Assembly: GCF_027923465.1 (NCBI RefSeq)
Contig: NZ_BRLB01000005.1
Coordinates: 168,927-232,926, forward strand
Source of the DNA: Vallitalea longa
GTDB taxonomy: Bacteria; Bacillota; Clostridia; Lachnospirales; Vallitaleaceae
Length of the DNA stretch: 64,000 nucleotides
Direction of reading: 5' to 3'
Both the position numbers and the translations under genes were made by a program. Of the stretch, positions 55,326-64,000 are shown piece by piece. Positions within the stretch are counted from its first letter, which is position 1; each line of letters starts with the position of its first letter. The notes under the pieces are model-generated. The model saw only the letters and a program-made list of their open reading frames with translations. It was not told the origin of the DNA and made no database searches.

Positions 55326-55354
55326 TTGACAATTTGTTTTTATAGTGATATTAT
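55326..55354 (+). promoter_or_regulatory. Promoter of the second sugar importer operon
   Basis: TTGACA (55326-55331), a 17-bp spacer and TATTAT (55349-55354). Confidence 0.78.
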
Positions 55355-55366
55355 TGCTTTATAAAT

Positions 55367-55382
55367 TGTAAAACGTTTTATA
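55367..55382 (+). promoter_or_regulatory. LacI-type operator (catabolite-like box)
   Basis: TGTAAAACGTTTTATA, with the perfect 12-bp palindrome TAAAACGTTTTA centred on CG. It lies about 6 bases after the expected transcription start, ideal for repression by the LacI protein encoded upstream. CcpA would be an alternative binder. Confidence 0.82.
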
Positions 55383-55403
55383 TAATAAGGAGGCAAAATA
55401 ATA

Positions 55404-56675
55404 ATGTTAAAGAAAATAAGTGTCATATTAGTTTCAATCTTGATCATTTCAACAATTGCAGTTGGTTGTAAATCTGAGTCTGCTTCAGATACTCAATCTA
55501 CAGATACAACACAAACTACTGGTTCAAAAGTTAAAGATGTAACAATAACTATATTTCAATCGAAAGTAGAGATAACAGAACAACTAGAAAAATTGGCAAA
55601 AGAATACAGTGACATGACAGATGGTGTTGAAGTTGAAGTATGGGGTACAACTGGTGATGATTATATGACTCAACTTCAAACTAAACTAGGTGCTGGTCAA
55701 GGACCTACAATACTTTCTGCTGGGGTTGGTACTGAAGCAGAAGATTTAAGTGATTATCTGTATGATCTATCCAATGAAGAATACGTTAAGTACATAGCTC
55801 CAGGTATGGAGGTTAGGAGTAAAGATGGTAAATTGATTGGTATACCATATGGTGCTGAAGGATTTGGATTTGTATATAATAAATCCTTAGTAGATGCTTC
55901 AAAAATAACAGATTATGATTCTTTTTCTAATACATTAAAAGAATTGAAAGAATCAGATGTTCAAGCAGTGAGTTTAACAAAAGAAGCATATTTCTTGATA
56001 GCACATATATTAAATGTTCCATTTGCACTTCAAGATGATCCAGAAGCCTTTGTTGAAGAATTGACCAATGGTACTAAGAAAATGACTGGTAATCCTATTT
56101 TTGAAGAATGGGCTAAATTTATGGAAATTATAAAAAGTGAAGGAGTGAATCCATTAGAGATTAATTATGATACTCAGACTGGTGATTTCGCTACTGGGAA
56201 AACTGCAATGATTCACCAAGGAAACTGGGCTTATGGTATGTTTGATAGCTACGATATAGATTTTGATATGGGTATTTTATCAATGCCTGTGAATGGAAAC
56301 GATAAAATAAGTGTTGGAATTCCAAATTCATGGGGAATTAATGCCAGTGCTTCCGAAGATGAGATAAAAGCCGCCCTTGAATTCTTAGATTGGTTATTTA
56401 CAAGTGAAAAAGGTCAATCATATATAGTTGATAAATTCGGTTTTATACCTGCTATGACCAATATGAAAACAGATACACTAGACCCTCTTGGAAAAGAAGT
56501 TGCAGAGTATACTGCTTCTGGAAAAACATTACCTTGGGTATTTAACATATGGCCAGCAGGAATTGTCAATAATGATTTTGTTCCAGCTACACAGAAATTC
56601 TTCTCAAATGAGAAAATGACAGGTAATGAATTTTTACAAGAACTAGATAAAGCTTGGGAAAATGCAACAAAATAA
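55404..56675 (+). CDS. Sugar ABC transporter solute-binding lipoprotein
   Basis: The capture protein of the second sugar importer (423 aa). The signal peptide ends with lipobox AVGC (Cys about 22), followed by a Ser/Thr-rich linker. The mature part matches the group-1 maltose/oligosaccharide binding pattern: TITIFQSKVEITEQLEKLAKE near the start, GIPYGAEGFGFVYNKSL in the hinge region, FATGKTAMIHQGNWAYGMF and DWLFTSEKGQSYI near the end. AAGGAGGCAAAATAATA precedes the ATG. It is the first gene of the operon and is followed by a strong hairpin before the permeases. Confidence 0.95.
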   Translation: MLKKISVILVSILIISTIAVGCKSESASDTQSTDTTQTTGSKVKDVTITIFQSKVEITEQLEKLAKEYSDMTDGVEVEVWGTTGDDYMTQLQTKLGAGQGPTILSAGVGTEAEDLSDYLYDLSNEEYVKYIAPGMEVRSKDGKLIGIPYGAEGFGFVYNKSLVDASKITDYDSFSNTLKELKESDVQAVSLTKEAYFLIAHILNVPFALQDDPEAFVEELTNGTKKMTGNPIFEEWAKFMEIIKSEGVNPLEINYDTQTGDFATGKTAMIHQGNWAYGMFDSYDIDFDMGILSMPVNGNDKISVGIPNSWGINASASEDEIKAALEFLDWLFTSEKGQSYIVDKFGFIPAMTNMKTDTLDPLGKEVAEYTASGKTLPWVFNIWPAGIVNNDFVPATQKFFSNEKMTGNEFLQELDKAWENATK

Positions 56676-56700
56676 AAAGCACAAATGAAAAAGCATTAAT

Positions 56701-56737
56701 TAGATTGGTTGGAAAAGATTGCTTTCCAACCAATCTA
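56701..56737 (+). other. Intercistronic hairpin between binding-protein and permease genes
   Basis: A perfect stem of about 15 bp (GATTGGTTGGAAA with TTTCCAACCAATC) and no T-run. This position is typical for stems that protect the binding-protein message and lower permease expression. Confidence 0.75.
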
Positions 56738-56763
56738 TTATACATAATATTTAGGAGGTAGCC

Positions 56764-57639
56764 ATGAAAAAAAGTAAAAAGAAAATGTGGTTCGCAGTGT
56801 TTACATTACCGACAGTTTTTATTTTTTTAACAGTAGTCTTAATACCTTTTAGTATGGGAATTGTATACTCTTTCTTTGAATGGGATGGAATGGCTCTACA
56901 TGAGAAAAAATTTATTGGTTTCAGCAATTATATCAATATGTTTTCTGACGAAAGATTTATTTCATCCATTTGGATAACTGTCAAATATACATTAATAGCT
57001 GCATTGATCATTAATGTTTTAGGATTATTGTTTGCACTTTTGGTTACTCAAAAACTTAAAGTAAGAAATACCTTAAGAACTATGTTTTTTATGCCTAATC
57101 TTATTGGAGGACTTATATTAGGTTTCATATGGCAGTTTATATTCATGAAAGTGTTTGAACAAATAGGAAGTTCTACAGGACTTGATAATATATTTTTTAA
57201 TTGGATATTAGATGAGAAATTTGCATTATTTGCCATAATCCTAGTTAGTACTTGGCAGATGGCTGGTTATATAATGATTATATATATTACAGGAATACAG
57301 AGTATTCCTACAGAATTATTAGAGGCAGCAAAAGTTGATGGAGCAGGATATTTCCAGAGATTTAAAAGTATTATGTTCCCACTTCTTACACCTGCATTTA
57401 CTGTAAGTTTATTTCTGAGTTTATCCAATTCCTTCAAGATATATGATGTCAACTTATCGTTAACTGGTGGAGGACCTTATAACTCGACTGAGATGTTTGC
57501 TATGAATGTTTATAATGAGATATTCAGTTACAAGAACTTCGGATATGGACAATCAAAAGCAGTAATGTTCTTTTTCTTTGTGGCTTTGATTACCTTGGTT
57601 CAAGTATATTTAAGCAAGAAAAGAGAGGTTGAGATGTAA
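56764..57639 (+). CDS. Sugar ABC transporter permease (MalF/MsmF-like)
   Basis: The first membrane subunit of the second importer (291 aa, six helices). It has the family start FTLPTVFIFLTVVLIPFSMG, the segment FIGFSNYINMF, and the EAA loop EAAKVDGAGYFQRFKSIMFP. LTGGGPYNSTEMFAMNVY follows, another conserved CUT1 block. TTTAGGAGGTAGCC precedes the ATG. The stop shares one base with the start of the next permease, so the two are coupled. Confidence 0.95.
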   Translation: MKKSKKKMWFAVFTLPTVFIFLTVVLIPFSMGIVYSFFEWDGMALHEKKFIGFSNYINMFSDERFISSIWITVKYTLIAALIINVLGLLFALLVTQKLKVRNTLRTMFFMPNLIGGLILGFIWQFIFMKVFEQIGSSTGLDNIFFNWILDEKFALFAIILVSTWQMAGYIMIIYITGIQSIPTELLEAAKVDGAGYFQRFKSIMFPLLTPAFTVSLFLSLSNSFKIYDVNLSLTGGGPYNSTEMFAMNVYNEIFSYKNFGYGQSKAVMFFFFVALITLVQVYLSKKREVEM

Positions 57640-58475
57640 TGAACAAAATGAAGAGATTAATTATTGAGGTATTGGCTTTGTTACTTGGTATCGTTTATCT
57701 GTTACCAGTTTACATAATGATTGTTAACGCGTTCAAAGATAGAGCTCAGATGTATGATAATGTTTTAGCTTTGCCGGATAAGTTCGATTTTGTGTTTTTT
57801 AAAAGGGCAATAGAAAAAATGGATTACATAAAAGCATTTTCAAATTCACTACTCATTGCTGTTCTAAGTATAGGATTCATTATAATACTAGCTTCTATGA
57901 CTGCATGGATGTTAGTCAGGACCAAACATATTATTAGTAAAATAATATTCTTTACTTTTATTGCAACAATGTTGATTCCGTTTCAAGCTGTAATGATGCC
58001 ACTTATGCAATTCATGGGATTCATATCAAAAAATACTATTTTTCAGATGTTGAATACCAGATTCGGTCTTATATATATGTACATAGGTTTTGGAACAAGT
58101 ATGGCAGTGTTTCTATTTCATGGATTCATAAAAGGTATACCAATATCTCTTGAAGAGGCAGCGACTATTGATGGATGTAATAAATGGAAGATATTCTGGA
58201 ACATAATATTTCCTATATTAAAACCAACAACTGTAACAGTAATTATACTTGACCTTATTTGGATATGGAACGATTTCTTGCTTCCATCACTAATATTATC
58301 AAGTAAATCTCTTAGGACAATACCTTTATCGACATTTTACTTTTTTGGTGAATTCACTATTCAATGGAATATGGCTATGGCAGGACTTGTCCTTACTATC
58401 ATACCAGTTATCATATTCTATATTTTTGCACAAAAACATATTATACAAGGTGTTACAGCTGGAGCAGTCAAATAA
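57639..58475 (+). CDS. Sugar ABC transporter permease (MalG/MsmG-like)
   Basis: The second membrane subunit (278 aa, six helices) with the EAA loop EEAATIDGCNKWKIFWNIIFP and the C-terminal QKHIIQGVTAGAVKG-like end (HIIQGVTAGAVK), both typical of MalG-type permeases. It begins in the TAATG overlap with the preceding stop; GAGAGGTTGAGATG is its site. As with the first importer there is no ATPase in the operon, so a shared MsmX-like ATPase encoded elsewhere is expected. Confidence 0.95.
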   Translation: MNKMKRLIIEVLALLLGIVYLLPVYIMIVNAFKDRAQMYDNVLALPDKFDFVFFKRAIEKMDYIKAFSNSLLIAVLSIGFIIILASMTAWMLVRTKHIISKIIFFTFIATMLIPFQAVMMPLMQFMGFISKNTIFQMLNTRFGLIYMYIGFGTSMAVFLFHGFIKGIPISLEEAATIDGCNKWKIFWNIIFPILKPTTVTVIILDLIWIWNDFLLPSLILSSKSLRTIPLSTFYFFGEFTIQWNMAMAGLVLTIIPVIIFYIFAQKHIIQGVTAGAVK

Positions 58476-58538
58476 TCAATTACACAATAGTTATAGATGA
58501 AGTAATAGACATGTTAGTAAGAATAGGAAGTGAACAAC

Positions 58539-60821
58539 ATGAATGACATAAATGTGTGGGGACTTACAGAAAAAGAAATTGATACTACTAAGTATTCATT
58601 AAATGCTACTTTATTTGCGTTGGGAAATGGATATATTGGAACTAGAGGAAATTTCGAAGAAGGATTAGAACTTGAAGAATATGACGGAACATTCATTAAT
58701 GGATTTTATGATTACTATGATTTATCATATGGAGAAAAATATAAGGGGTATCCAAGTAGAAGTCATGCTATGCTTAATGTTACCAATGGCAAAAAAATAG
58801 ACATATATATTAATGGAGAATTGTTCAATGTAGAGAAAGGTACAACAAAAGATTATATTAGAGAAATCAATTTCAGAAAAGGTGTTTTGACTAGAAAGTT
58901 AACTTGGATATCTCCAAGAGGTGATGAGATATCCTTTGAAAGTGAGAGGTTGATAAGCTTTTATGAAAAGCATCTTCTATTATCAAAAGTTAAGATTACT
59001 CCTATTAATTTTGATGGTAGCATTAAAATCATCTCTTCTATTAATGGGAATGTAAAAAATATCACTAAGGAGAATGATCCAAGAATAGGTGTTGAATTTA
59101 ATGGAGATGAACTGAGAGTAATTAAGTCAAGTATAGATGATAATATAGGAAAAATAATTTCTAGAACAAAATCATCTGATCTAGGATTAGTTTGTGTCAT
59201 GAGCAACAGGTTGGATTGTACTGGTGAATGCAGTACTTCTTACACAGAATATAATGAATTGGTGTCACATACATATGATGTGAAAGCTATGAAGAATGAA
59301 CCTATTATACTTCAGAAGTATGTATTATACAAGACATATAAATATGTTGAAGACAATATAGAAAAAATCACAAGTGACAATTTAATAATTCTACTAAAAG
59401 AAGTGATGGACAATGGTTATAAATTTTATAAATGTAAACAAAAAGATTATCTAGATGAATTCTGGTATAATTCTGATATAAGTATTGACGGTGATGATTC
59501 TGTTCAACAAGGTGTAAGATTCAACATGTATCATTTGCTACAATCTGTAGGAAGAGATGGTCTTACTAATATTTCTGCAAAAGGTCTAACAGGAGAAGGC
59601 TATGAAGGGCATTACTTCTGGGATACGGAAATATATATTCTTCCTTTTTTTATATATACCAATCCAGACATAGCAAAAGAATTAGTAGAATACAGATATA
59701 ATCTGTTAGAAGCAGCTAGAAAACGTGGAAAAGAAATGCAATATGATAAAGGTGCCTTGTATCCATGGCGAACCATTAATGGAGAAGAGTGTTCAGCATA
59801 TTTTCCTGCGGGAACAGCTCAATATCATATAAATGCTGATATAGCATATTCTATATGCAAATACATTGAAGCTAGTGAAGATGAAGATTTCCTTGTTGAA
59901 AAAGGTGTTGAAATATTGGTAGAAACGGCTAGATTATGGTTGGAAATAGGACAATTCAATGATGATGGTAAGTTCCATATTTGTTGTGTCACTGGACCTG
60001 ACGAATATACAGCTATAGTAAATAACAATGTATATACTAATTTTATGGCAGCGAACAACTTAAAAAATGCCTATGAAGCTGTAATATTCTTGAAGAACAA
60101 ATATCCATTGAAGTATAGAGAATTGGCAGATAATCTAAATATAGATGAAGTTGAGATTAATAAGTTTCATGAAGCTTATATTAATATATATATACCTTAT
60201 GACGAAGATAAAAAAATATATCCACAGGATGATAGTTTTTTTCAAAAACCAGCATGGGATTTTGAAAAAAGCAAAGGTAAATATCCGTTGCTAATGCATT
60301 ACCATCCTATTAATATCTATAGAGCCCAAGTTTGTAAACAAGCTGATTTGATTCTATTGGAATTTATACTTAATGACCTGTTTGATGATAAACAAAAAAA
60401 AAGAGATTATGATTATTATGAAAAAATAACTACACATGATTCTTCATTATCAACATGTATCTTTAGCATAATGGCTAATGAATTAGGTTATTACCATAAA
60501 GCATATGATTATTTTATTCATTCAGTAAGAACTGATATAGATGATATACATAATAATACTACTGCGGGAGTTCATACAGCTAATATGGCTGGAACATGGA
60601 TGTCTATAATTTTTGGATTTGGTGGTATGAGAGAAGAAAAAGGGATGCTGAGATTTTCTCCTCACTTACCTGAAAAATGGACTTCTTATTCTTTCAGGAT
60701 TTCGTTCAAAGGGAGAAAAATACTTGTTAGTGTTGATGAAAAAGGTGTTGAATATAAACTTTTGAATGGTGATCCAATAGTAATATACAATAAAGAAGAG
60801 AAATTAGAATTGAAAAGATAA
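58539..60821 (+). CDS. GH65 glycoside phosphorylase (kojibiose/maltose phosphorylase-like)
   Basis: Cleaves an alpha-glucosidic disaccharide with phosphate to give beta-glucose 1-phosphate, which saves ATP. The 760-residue protein has the N-terminal beta-sandwich (FALGNGYIGTRGNFEEG), the (alpha/alpha)6 barrel with GEGYEGHYFWDTEIYILPF, the catalytic Glu in VTGPDEYTAIVNNNVYTN, the phosphate-binding block HNNTTAGVHTANMAGTWMS and a C-terminal beta-domain. No signal peptide: it acts on imported sugar. AGGAAGTGAACAAC precedes ATG 58539; the GTG at 58530 lies in the site. GH65 members split maltose, kojibiose, nigerose or trehalose; the exact linkage cannot be told by eye. It closes the importer operon. 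Confidence 0.95.
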   Translation: MNDINVWGLTEKEIDTTKYSLNATLFALGNGYIGTRGNFEEGLELEEYDGTFINGFYDYYDLSYGEKYKGYPSRSHAMLNVTNGKKIDIYINGELFNVEKGTTKDYIREINFRKGVLTRKLTWISPRGDEISFESERLISFYEKHLLLSKVKITPINFDGSIKIISSINGNVKNITKENDPRIGVEFNGDELRVIKSSIDDNIGKIISRTKSSDLGLVCVMSNRLDCTGECSTSYTEYNELVSHTYDVKAMKNEPIILQKYVLYKTYKYVEDNIEKITSDNLIILLKEVMDNGYKFYKCKQKDYLDEFWYNSDISIDGDDSVQQGVRFNMYHLLQSVGRDGLTNISAKGLTGEGYEGHYFWDTEIYILPFFIYTNPDIAKELVEYRYNLLEAARKRGKEMQYDKGALYPWRTINGEECSAYFPAGTAQYHINADIAYSICKYIEASEDEDFLVEKGVEILVETARLWLEIGQFNDDGKFHICCVTGPDEYTAIVNNNVYTNFMAANNLKNAYEAVIFLKNKYPLKYRELADNLNIDEVEINKFHEAYINIYIPYDEDKKIYPQDDSFFQKPAWDFEKSKGKYPLLMHYHPINIYRAQVCKQADLILLEFILNDLFDDKQKKRDYDYYEKITTHDSSLSTCIFSIMANELGYYHKAYDYFIHSVRTDIDDIHNNTTAGVHTANMAGTWMSIIFGFGGMREEKGMLRFSPHLPEKWTSYSFRISFKGRKILVSVDEKGVEYKLLNGDPIVIYNKEEKLELKR

Positions 60822-60830
60822 CAACTGTTA

Positions 60831-60865
60831 ATATCTCCAGCCATTTAGAAAGTGGCTGGAGATAG
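60831..60865. terminator. Bidirectional hairpin between convergent genes
   Basis: TATCTCCAGCCA pairs perfectly with TGGCTGGAGATA (12 bp, GC-rich for this genome). Neither side has a long T-run, but it lies exactly between the GH65 gene and the convergent isomerase. Confidence 0.7.
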
Positions 60866-60869
60866 TGTA

Positions 60870-61610
60870 TTAATCTAACATCTTTTTAAGGTTATTAATA
60901 CTGATAGTAGCATTTTCAATACCTGTAGGTTTTGGTTGATCGTTTTCTACAATTACCCATGAACAACCTATTTCAACAGTTTTTTGGAGAATGCCTTTAA
61001 TATTCATTGTACCTTCACCTATTGCGGCAAAATCTTTTTTGCCATCTATTTCAATCATATCTTTTATGTGTACTAATTTCAGTATATCTTTATTTTTATC
61101 CATATAATCTATAACATCCAGGTCAGCTCGTTCTACCCAATGTGTGTCTAACTCCATTAGCATATTCTTAGTTAGGTCAAACAATAAATCAAGACCATAA
61201 ATGCCATCTATCTTTTCAAATTCATGTGAATGATTATGATATAATAGTTGTAATCCTTCAGCACTTAACTTGTTGCCGATAATATTTAATTTATTAGCTA
61301 ATTCCTCTAATTGCTCTTTTGTTTCACATTTTGCATAAGGACAAATGATGAAAGAATTACCGATTGTTTTATTATATTCGATAATATCGTCTAGGTTTTT
61401 CTCTAATTCTTCTAAACCTATATGACTTCCCATGACTGTTAGATTAAGTCTGTCTAATTCTACTTTTAATTCCTCAGCGGTCAATCCATAAACACCAGCT
61501 AATTCTACACCATCATAACCAAGTTCAGCTACTTTTTCTAATGTACCAATAAAATCTTTGTTACATTCATTCCTTACTGTGTACAGCTGTAAAGCTATTT
61601 TTAGATTCAT
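60870..61610 (-). CDS. Sugar phosphate isomerase/epimerase (TIM barrel)
   Basis: A 246-residue metal-dependent isomerase like the one at 49802-50563. It has IALQLYTVRNECN at the start, GYDGVELAGVYGL, LLYHNHSHEFEK (Glu ligand), LMELDTHWVER (Asp), LVHIKDMIEIDGK (His) and WVIVENDQP (Glu). ATCAGGAGGTATTTGT precedes ATG 61610; the longer frame to 61646 would start inside that site. It is convergent with the GH65 gene and monocistronic. TATAAT at 61641-61636 on the minus strand may be its -10 box. Substrate unknown. Confidence 0.93.
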   Translation of the reverse strand: MNLKIALQLYTVRNECNKDFIGTLEKVAELGYDGVELAGVYGLTAEELKVELDRLNLTVMGSHIGLEELEKNLDDIIEYNKTIGNSFIICPYAKCETKEQLEELANKLNIIGNKLSAEGLQLLYHNHSHEFEKIDGIYGLDLLFDLTKNMLMELDTHWVERADLDVIDYMDKNKDILKLVHIKDMIEIDGKKDFAAIGEGTMNIKGILQKTVEIGCSWVIVENDQPKPTGIENATISINNLKKMLD

Positions 61611-62121
61611 ACAAATACCTCCTGATATTATAAATATTATACGCACTTACTATCTGTTAATATCTTAATGCATATTGTGTATAACTTTTATAAATTCCAT
61701 TAAATTGTGAATAACTCTAGTAACTTTGATTTTATAAAATTAATACTCTTCTACTTTATATCAAATGAGGTTGTTTTACAATATGTTTTAAAAATTAATT
61801 CCAAGTCGCAAGGATAATAATTATAACATGTCAATTACAAAAAAGATATATGATAATATTATTTACTGTTATTAATAATGTATCATCTAGATAATCAAGA
61901 TAATAGGATACATAATGAATCGGCGAAATGGTGTGTATTTAATAGATTATGGAATTGTTGACCATTAGGATTTATGGCTAAGGAATAGATAAAATGATAA
62001 TGTAATAATTCAAATAGGGTGAAAGTTAATTAATGAATTTATTACTATTTATTTGCTCTAAAACGGATAGAAGATAAGATTATATCTATAAATCCGTTTT
62101 AGGGTAAATTATTAGAAAGAT
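61611..62121. other. AT-rich intergenic stretch without gene
   Basis: I see no open reading frame with a ribosome binding site. The stretch holds a possible promoter for the isomerase, a spaced inverted repeat ATGTATC...GATACAT near 61880-61915, and at its end the hairpin after prfC. Confidence 0.6.
62058..62102 (-). terminator. Hairpin after prfC
   Basis: CTAAAACGGAT (62058-62068) and ATCCGTTTTAG (62092-62102) are perfectly complementary around a 23-nt loop. On the minus strand only a short T-rich tail is seen, so it is a probable but not textbook terminator. Confidence 0.65.
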
Positions 62122-63717
62122 TTAAGAGTGTTCACGTAATTCTATATCTTTATTACGTTCTAATATATGTCTGATTGACCATTCGTTTTGGAACAGTATT
62201 ACAGGTTGTTCGTCTTTGTTTTCTACTAACATTGAATCCATGGTTAATGATAGATTAGATGTATCATAGTCTTCATTAGCAATCCAACGAATGTGTTTGT
62301 AAGGTAGCAGTTGTTTAGAAACATCTACACCGTATTCATTTTTCAATCTATATTCTAATACATCAAATTGAAGGACTCCAACAACACCGATAATCAATTC
62401 TTCCAAACCGATATTAGGACGTTTATATACTTGAATGGCACCTTCTTGAGCTAATTGTGTGATTCCTTTTAAAAACTGTTTTCTTTTAAGAGAATTAAGT
62501 GTAGAGATTCTTGCAAAATGTTCAGGTGCAAATTGTGGTATACCAGCATATTTCAAACCAGATCCATCTTGACATAATGTATCTCCTATATTAAAAATAC
62601 CTGGGTCATGTATTCCTATTATATCTCCTGGATAAGCGTTATCTACTACAACTCTGTCTTGTGCGACAAATTGTTGTGGCTGGGCTAGTTTCACTTTCTT
62701 GTTTTTCTGAACATGATTAACTATCATACCTTTTTCGAACTTACCTGAACATATACGAAGAAAAGCTATTCTATCTCTATGAGCAGGATTCATATTAGCT
62801 TGAATCTTGAAGATGAATCCTGAGAAATTAGATGTTTCTGGATTAATATCACCTAAGTTGCTGGGACGTGCTTTCGGTGGAGTAGTAATATCCAAAAATG
62901 ATTTTAGGAATGGTTCCACTCCAAAGTTAGTAAGGGCACTTCCGAAGAATACAGGTGTCAAATTCCCATTCTGTATTTCATCAATACTAAAGTTATCTCC
63001 AGCAATATCTAATAATTCAATATCATTTTTCAATTGTTCATGTAAATCATCACCTAATAGTTCAGTAAATTTATCATCAGTTAAATCTCCAGTTATTGTT
63101 TTGGCAATAGATTGTCCATGGTTACCATCATTAAATACCTCAATCTTATTCTCGGAACGATTGTATACACCTTTGAAATTTTTTCCAGAACCTATAGGCC
63201 AATTAACTGGACATGACTTTATATCAAGTACATTTTCGATATCATCTAATAAATCAAAAGGGTCTTTTCCCATACGATCCATTTTATTTATAAAAGTAAA
63301 GATTGGGATGCCTCTCATTTTACAAACCTTAAAAAGTTTTTTAGTCTGTTCCTCAACACCTTTAGAACAGTCTATTACCATAACTGCACTATCGGCTGCC
63401 ATAAGTGTTCTATAAGTATCTTCACTAAAATCTTGATGTCCAGGAGTATCTAATATATTAATACAAAAATCATCATATTCAAATTGAAGTACACTAGATG
63501 TAACAGAAATACCTCTTTGCTTCTCTATTTCCATCCAGTCTGAAACAGCATATTTAGCAGATCTTCTTGATTTTACTGAACCAGCAGAACGAATAGCTCC
63601 ACCGTATAGTAGAAATTTTTCCGTAAGTGTGGTTTTACCAGCATCTGGGTGAGATATTATTGCAAAAGTTCTTCTTCTTTTGACTTCATTAGTAAAATTT
63701 AATTTGTCCTTTACCAT
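62122..63717 (-). CDS. prfC: Peptide chain release factor 3
   Basis: A GTPase that recycles RF1/RF2 from the ribosome after termination. The 531-residue protein has the G1 motif SHPDAGKTTLTEKFL, the switch region KQRGISVTSSV, G3 DTPGHQDFSEDTYR (the SEDTYR part is diagnostic for RF3 over EF-G), G4 FINKMDR and the later ADGVLQFDV-like block (VGVLQFDVLEYRL). The length fits RF3. AAAGGAAGATTAGA precedes the ATG. Monocistronic on the minus strand, with a hairpin after it. Confidence 0.97.
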   Translation of the reverse strand: MVKDKLNFTNEVKRRRTFAIISHPDAGKTTLTEKFLLYGGAIRSAGSVKSRRSAKYAVSDWMEIEKQRGISVTSSVLQFEYDDFCINILDTPGHQDFSEDTYRTLMAADSAVMVIDCSKGVEEQTKKLFKVCKMRGIPIFTFINKMDRMGKDPFDLLDDIENVLDIKSCPVNWPIGSGKNFKGVYNRSENKIEVFNDGNHGQSIAKTITGDLTDDKFTELLGDDLHEQLKNDIELLDIAGDNFSIDEIQNGNLTPVFFGSALTNFGVEPFLKSFLDITTPPKARPSNLGDINPETSNFSGFIFKIQANMNPAHRDRIAFLRICSGKFEKGMIVNHVQKNKKVKLAQPQQFVAQDRVVVDNAYPGDIIGIHDPGIFNIGDTLCQDGSGLKYAGIPQFAPEHFARISTLNSLKRKQFLKGITQLAQEGAIQVYKRPNIGLEELIIGVVGVLQFDVLEYRLKNEYGVDVSKQLLPYKHIRWIANEDYDTSNLSLTMDSMLVENKDEQPVILFQNEWSIRHILERNKDIELREHS

Positions 63718-64000
63718 TCTAATCTTCCTTTATCAAATTATTTAGTAGATGTATGAGAAAGTTACACTTTCCTTACCTAATTTTTTAACCGATTTTTTAA
63801 AAAAAGTTAACATTATTGATGTTATACTTTTATATTGCAACTGTCAATTATTATTTGAAAAAAATAGTGATATTATAAATTGCAATATTAAATGTCCGGT
63901 ATTTTCAAATAAAATTTTATAGTGTAGATATATTGTATTTTTTTAATATCTAGTTTGGCGTAGCGTACCATTTACAATGAGAGAGGCATGTGATAGCCTA
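63718..64000. other. Non-coding stretch upstream of prfC to window end
   Basis: No gene is visible. GAAAGT-tac-ACTTTC (63757-63771) resembles the small hairpin of the dispersed repeats A-C but lacks their downstream part. A further hairpin TAGATAT/ATATCTA lies at 63925-63952. Confidence 0.5.

Noticed and set aside
62807..63415. 202-codon plus-strand frame opposite prfC
   Set aside because: Antisense of the well-conserved RF3 gene, low plausibility as protein, no ribosome binding site.

Overview
The window is low-GC DNA (visibly AT-rich, roughly 30% GC) with clostridial hallmarks: AAGGAGG-type ribosome binding sites, TTGACA/TATAAT promoters, rho-independent terminators, a CIRCE heat-shock operator, a PyrR-type pyr leader, PyrB with a separate PyrI, and many sugar-uptake and glycoside hydrolase genes. 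It is most likely an anaerobic, saccharolytic Clostridia chromosome (a Lachnospirales or Vallitalea-like relative would fit, but the sequence alone does not prove it). I saw no rRNA, tRNA, phage, IS transposase or CRISPR array.

Layout. 1-11 kb: the 3' part of an unsaturated glucuronyl hydrolase, then housekeeping and stress genes (RluA-type pseudouridine synthase, MFS and MATE exporters, CIRCE-controlled Hsp20, a membrane-anchored MutS-like ATPase, DUF2278, Ogt, SPOR lipoprotein, AsnA). 11-15 kb: an ion-homeostasis group (MpsC/DUF2294, CPA2 antiporter, a small unknown protein, ClC antiporter with an RCK-C tail). 15.0-15.9 kb: a 0.9-kb non-coding stretch with three copies of a structured two-hairpin element, followed by a TipA-like MerR gene with a textbook operator. 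16.7-18.8 kb: a DUF2935-like protein and DegV.

18.9-33.5 kb is a carbohydrate locus: a membrane-spanning AraC-type sensor-regulator, a two-permease plus binding-protein importer without its own ATPase, one secreted and one cytoplasmic GH71/GH99-like protein that are paralogues, a beta-glucuronidase and a YtcJ-like amidohydrolase. The arrangement suggests extracellular cleavage of a glucuronic-acid-containing glycan, import of the fragments and completion of the breakdown inside the cell. 33.7-35.4 kb: pyrBI on the minus strand behind a PyrR attenuator. 35.7-38.9 kb: a large secreted subtilisin. 39.1-45.5 kb: a NarL/DesK two-component system, a lipoprotein and an ABC-2 exporter.

45.6-50.6 kb is a second sugar locus: an AraC regulator divergent from two Gfo/Idh/MocA oxidoreductases and two TIM-barrel isomerases. 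50.8-54.1 kb: exonuclease III, a 4Fe-4S membrane protein and a Cache-GGDEF diguanylate cyclase. 54.2-61.6 kb is a third sugar locus: a LacI regulator, an ATPase-less importer with a LacI-type operator, a GH65 phosphorylase and a convergent isomerase. prfC (RF3) on the minus strand and a short non-coding stretch end the window.

The best candidates for something undescribed are the two-hairpin repeat family at 15.3-15.8 kb, a dispersed ~54-bp hairpin repeat that sits directly behind terminators, and the GH99-like/beta-glucuronidase locus.
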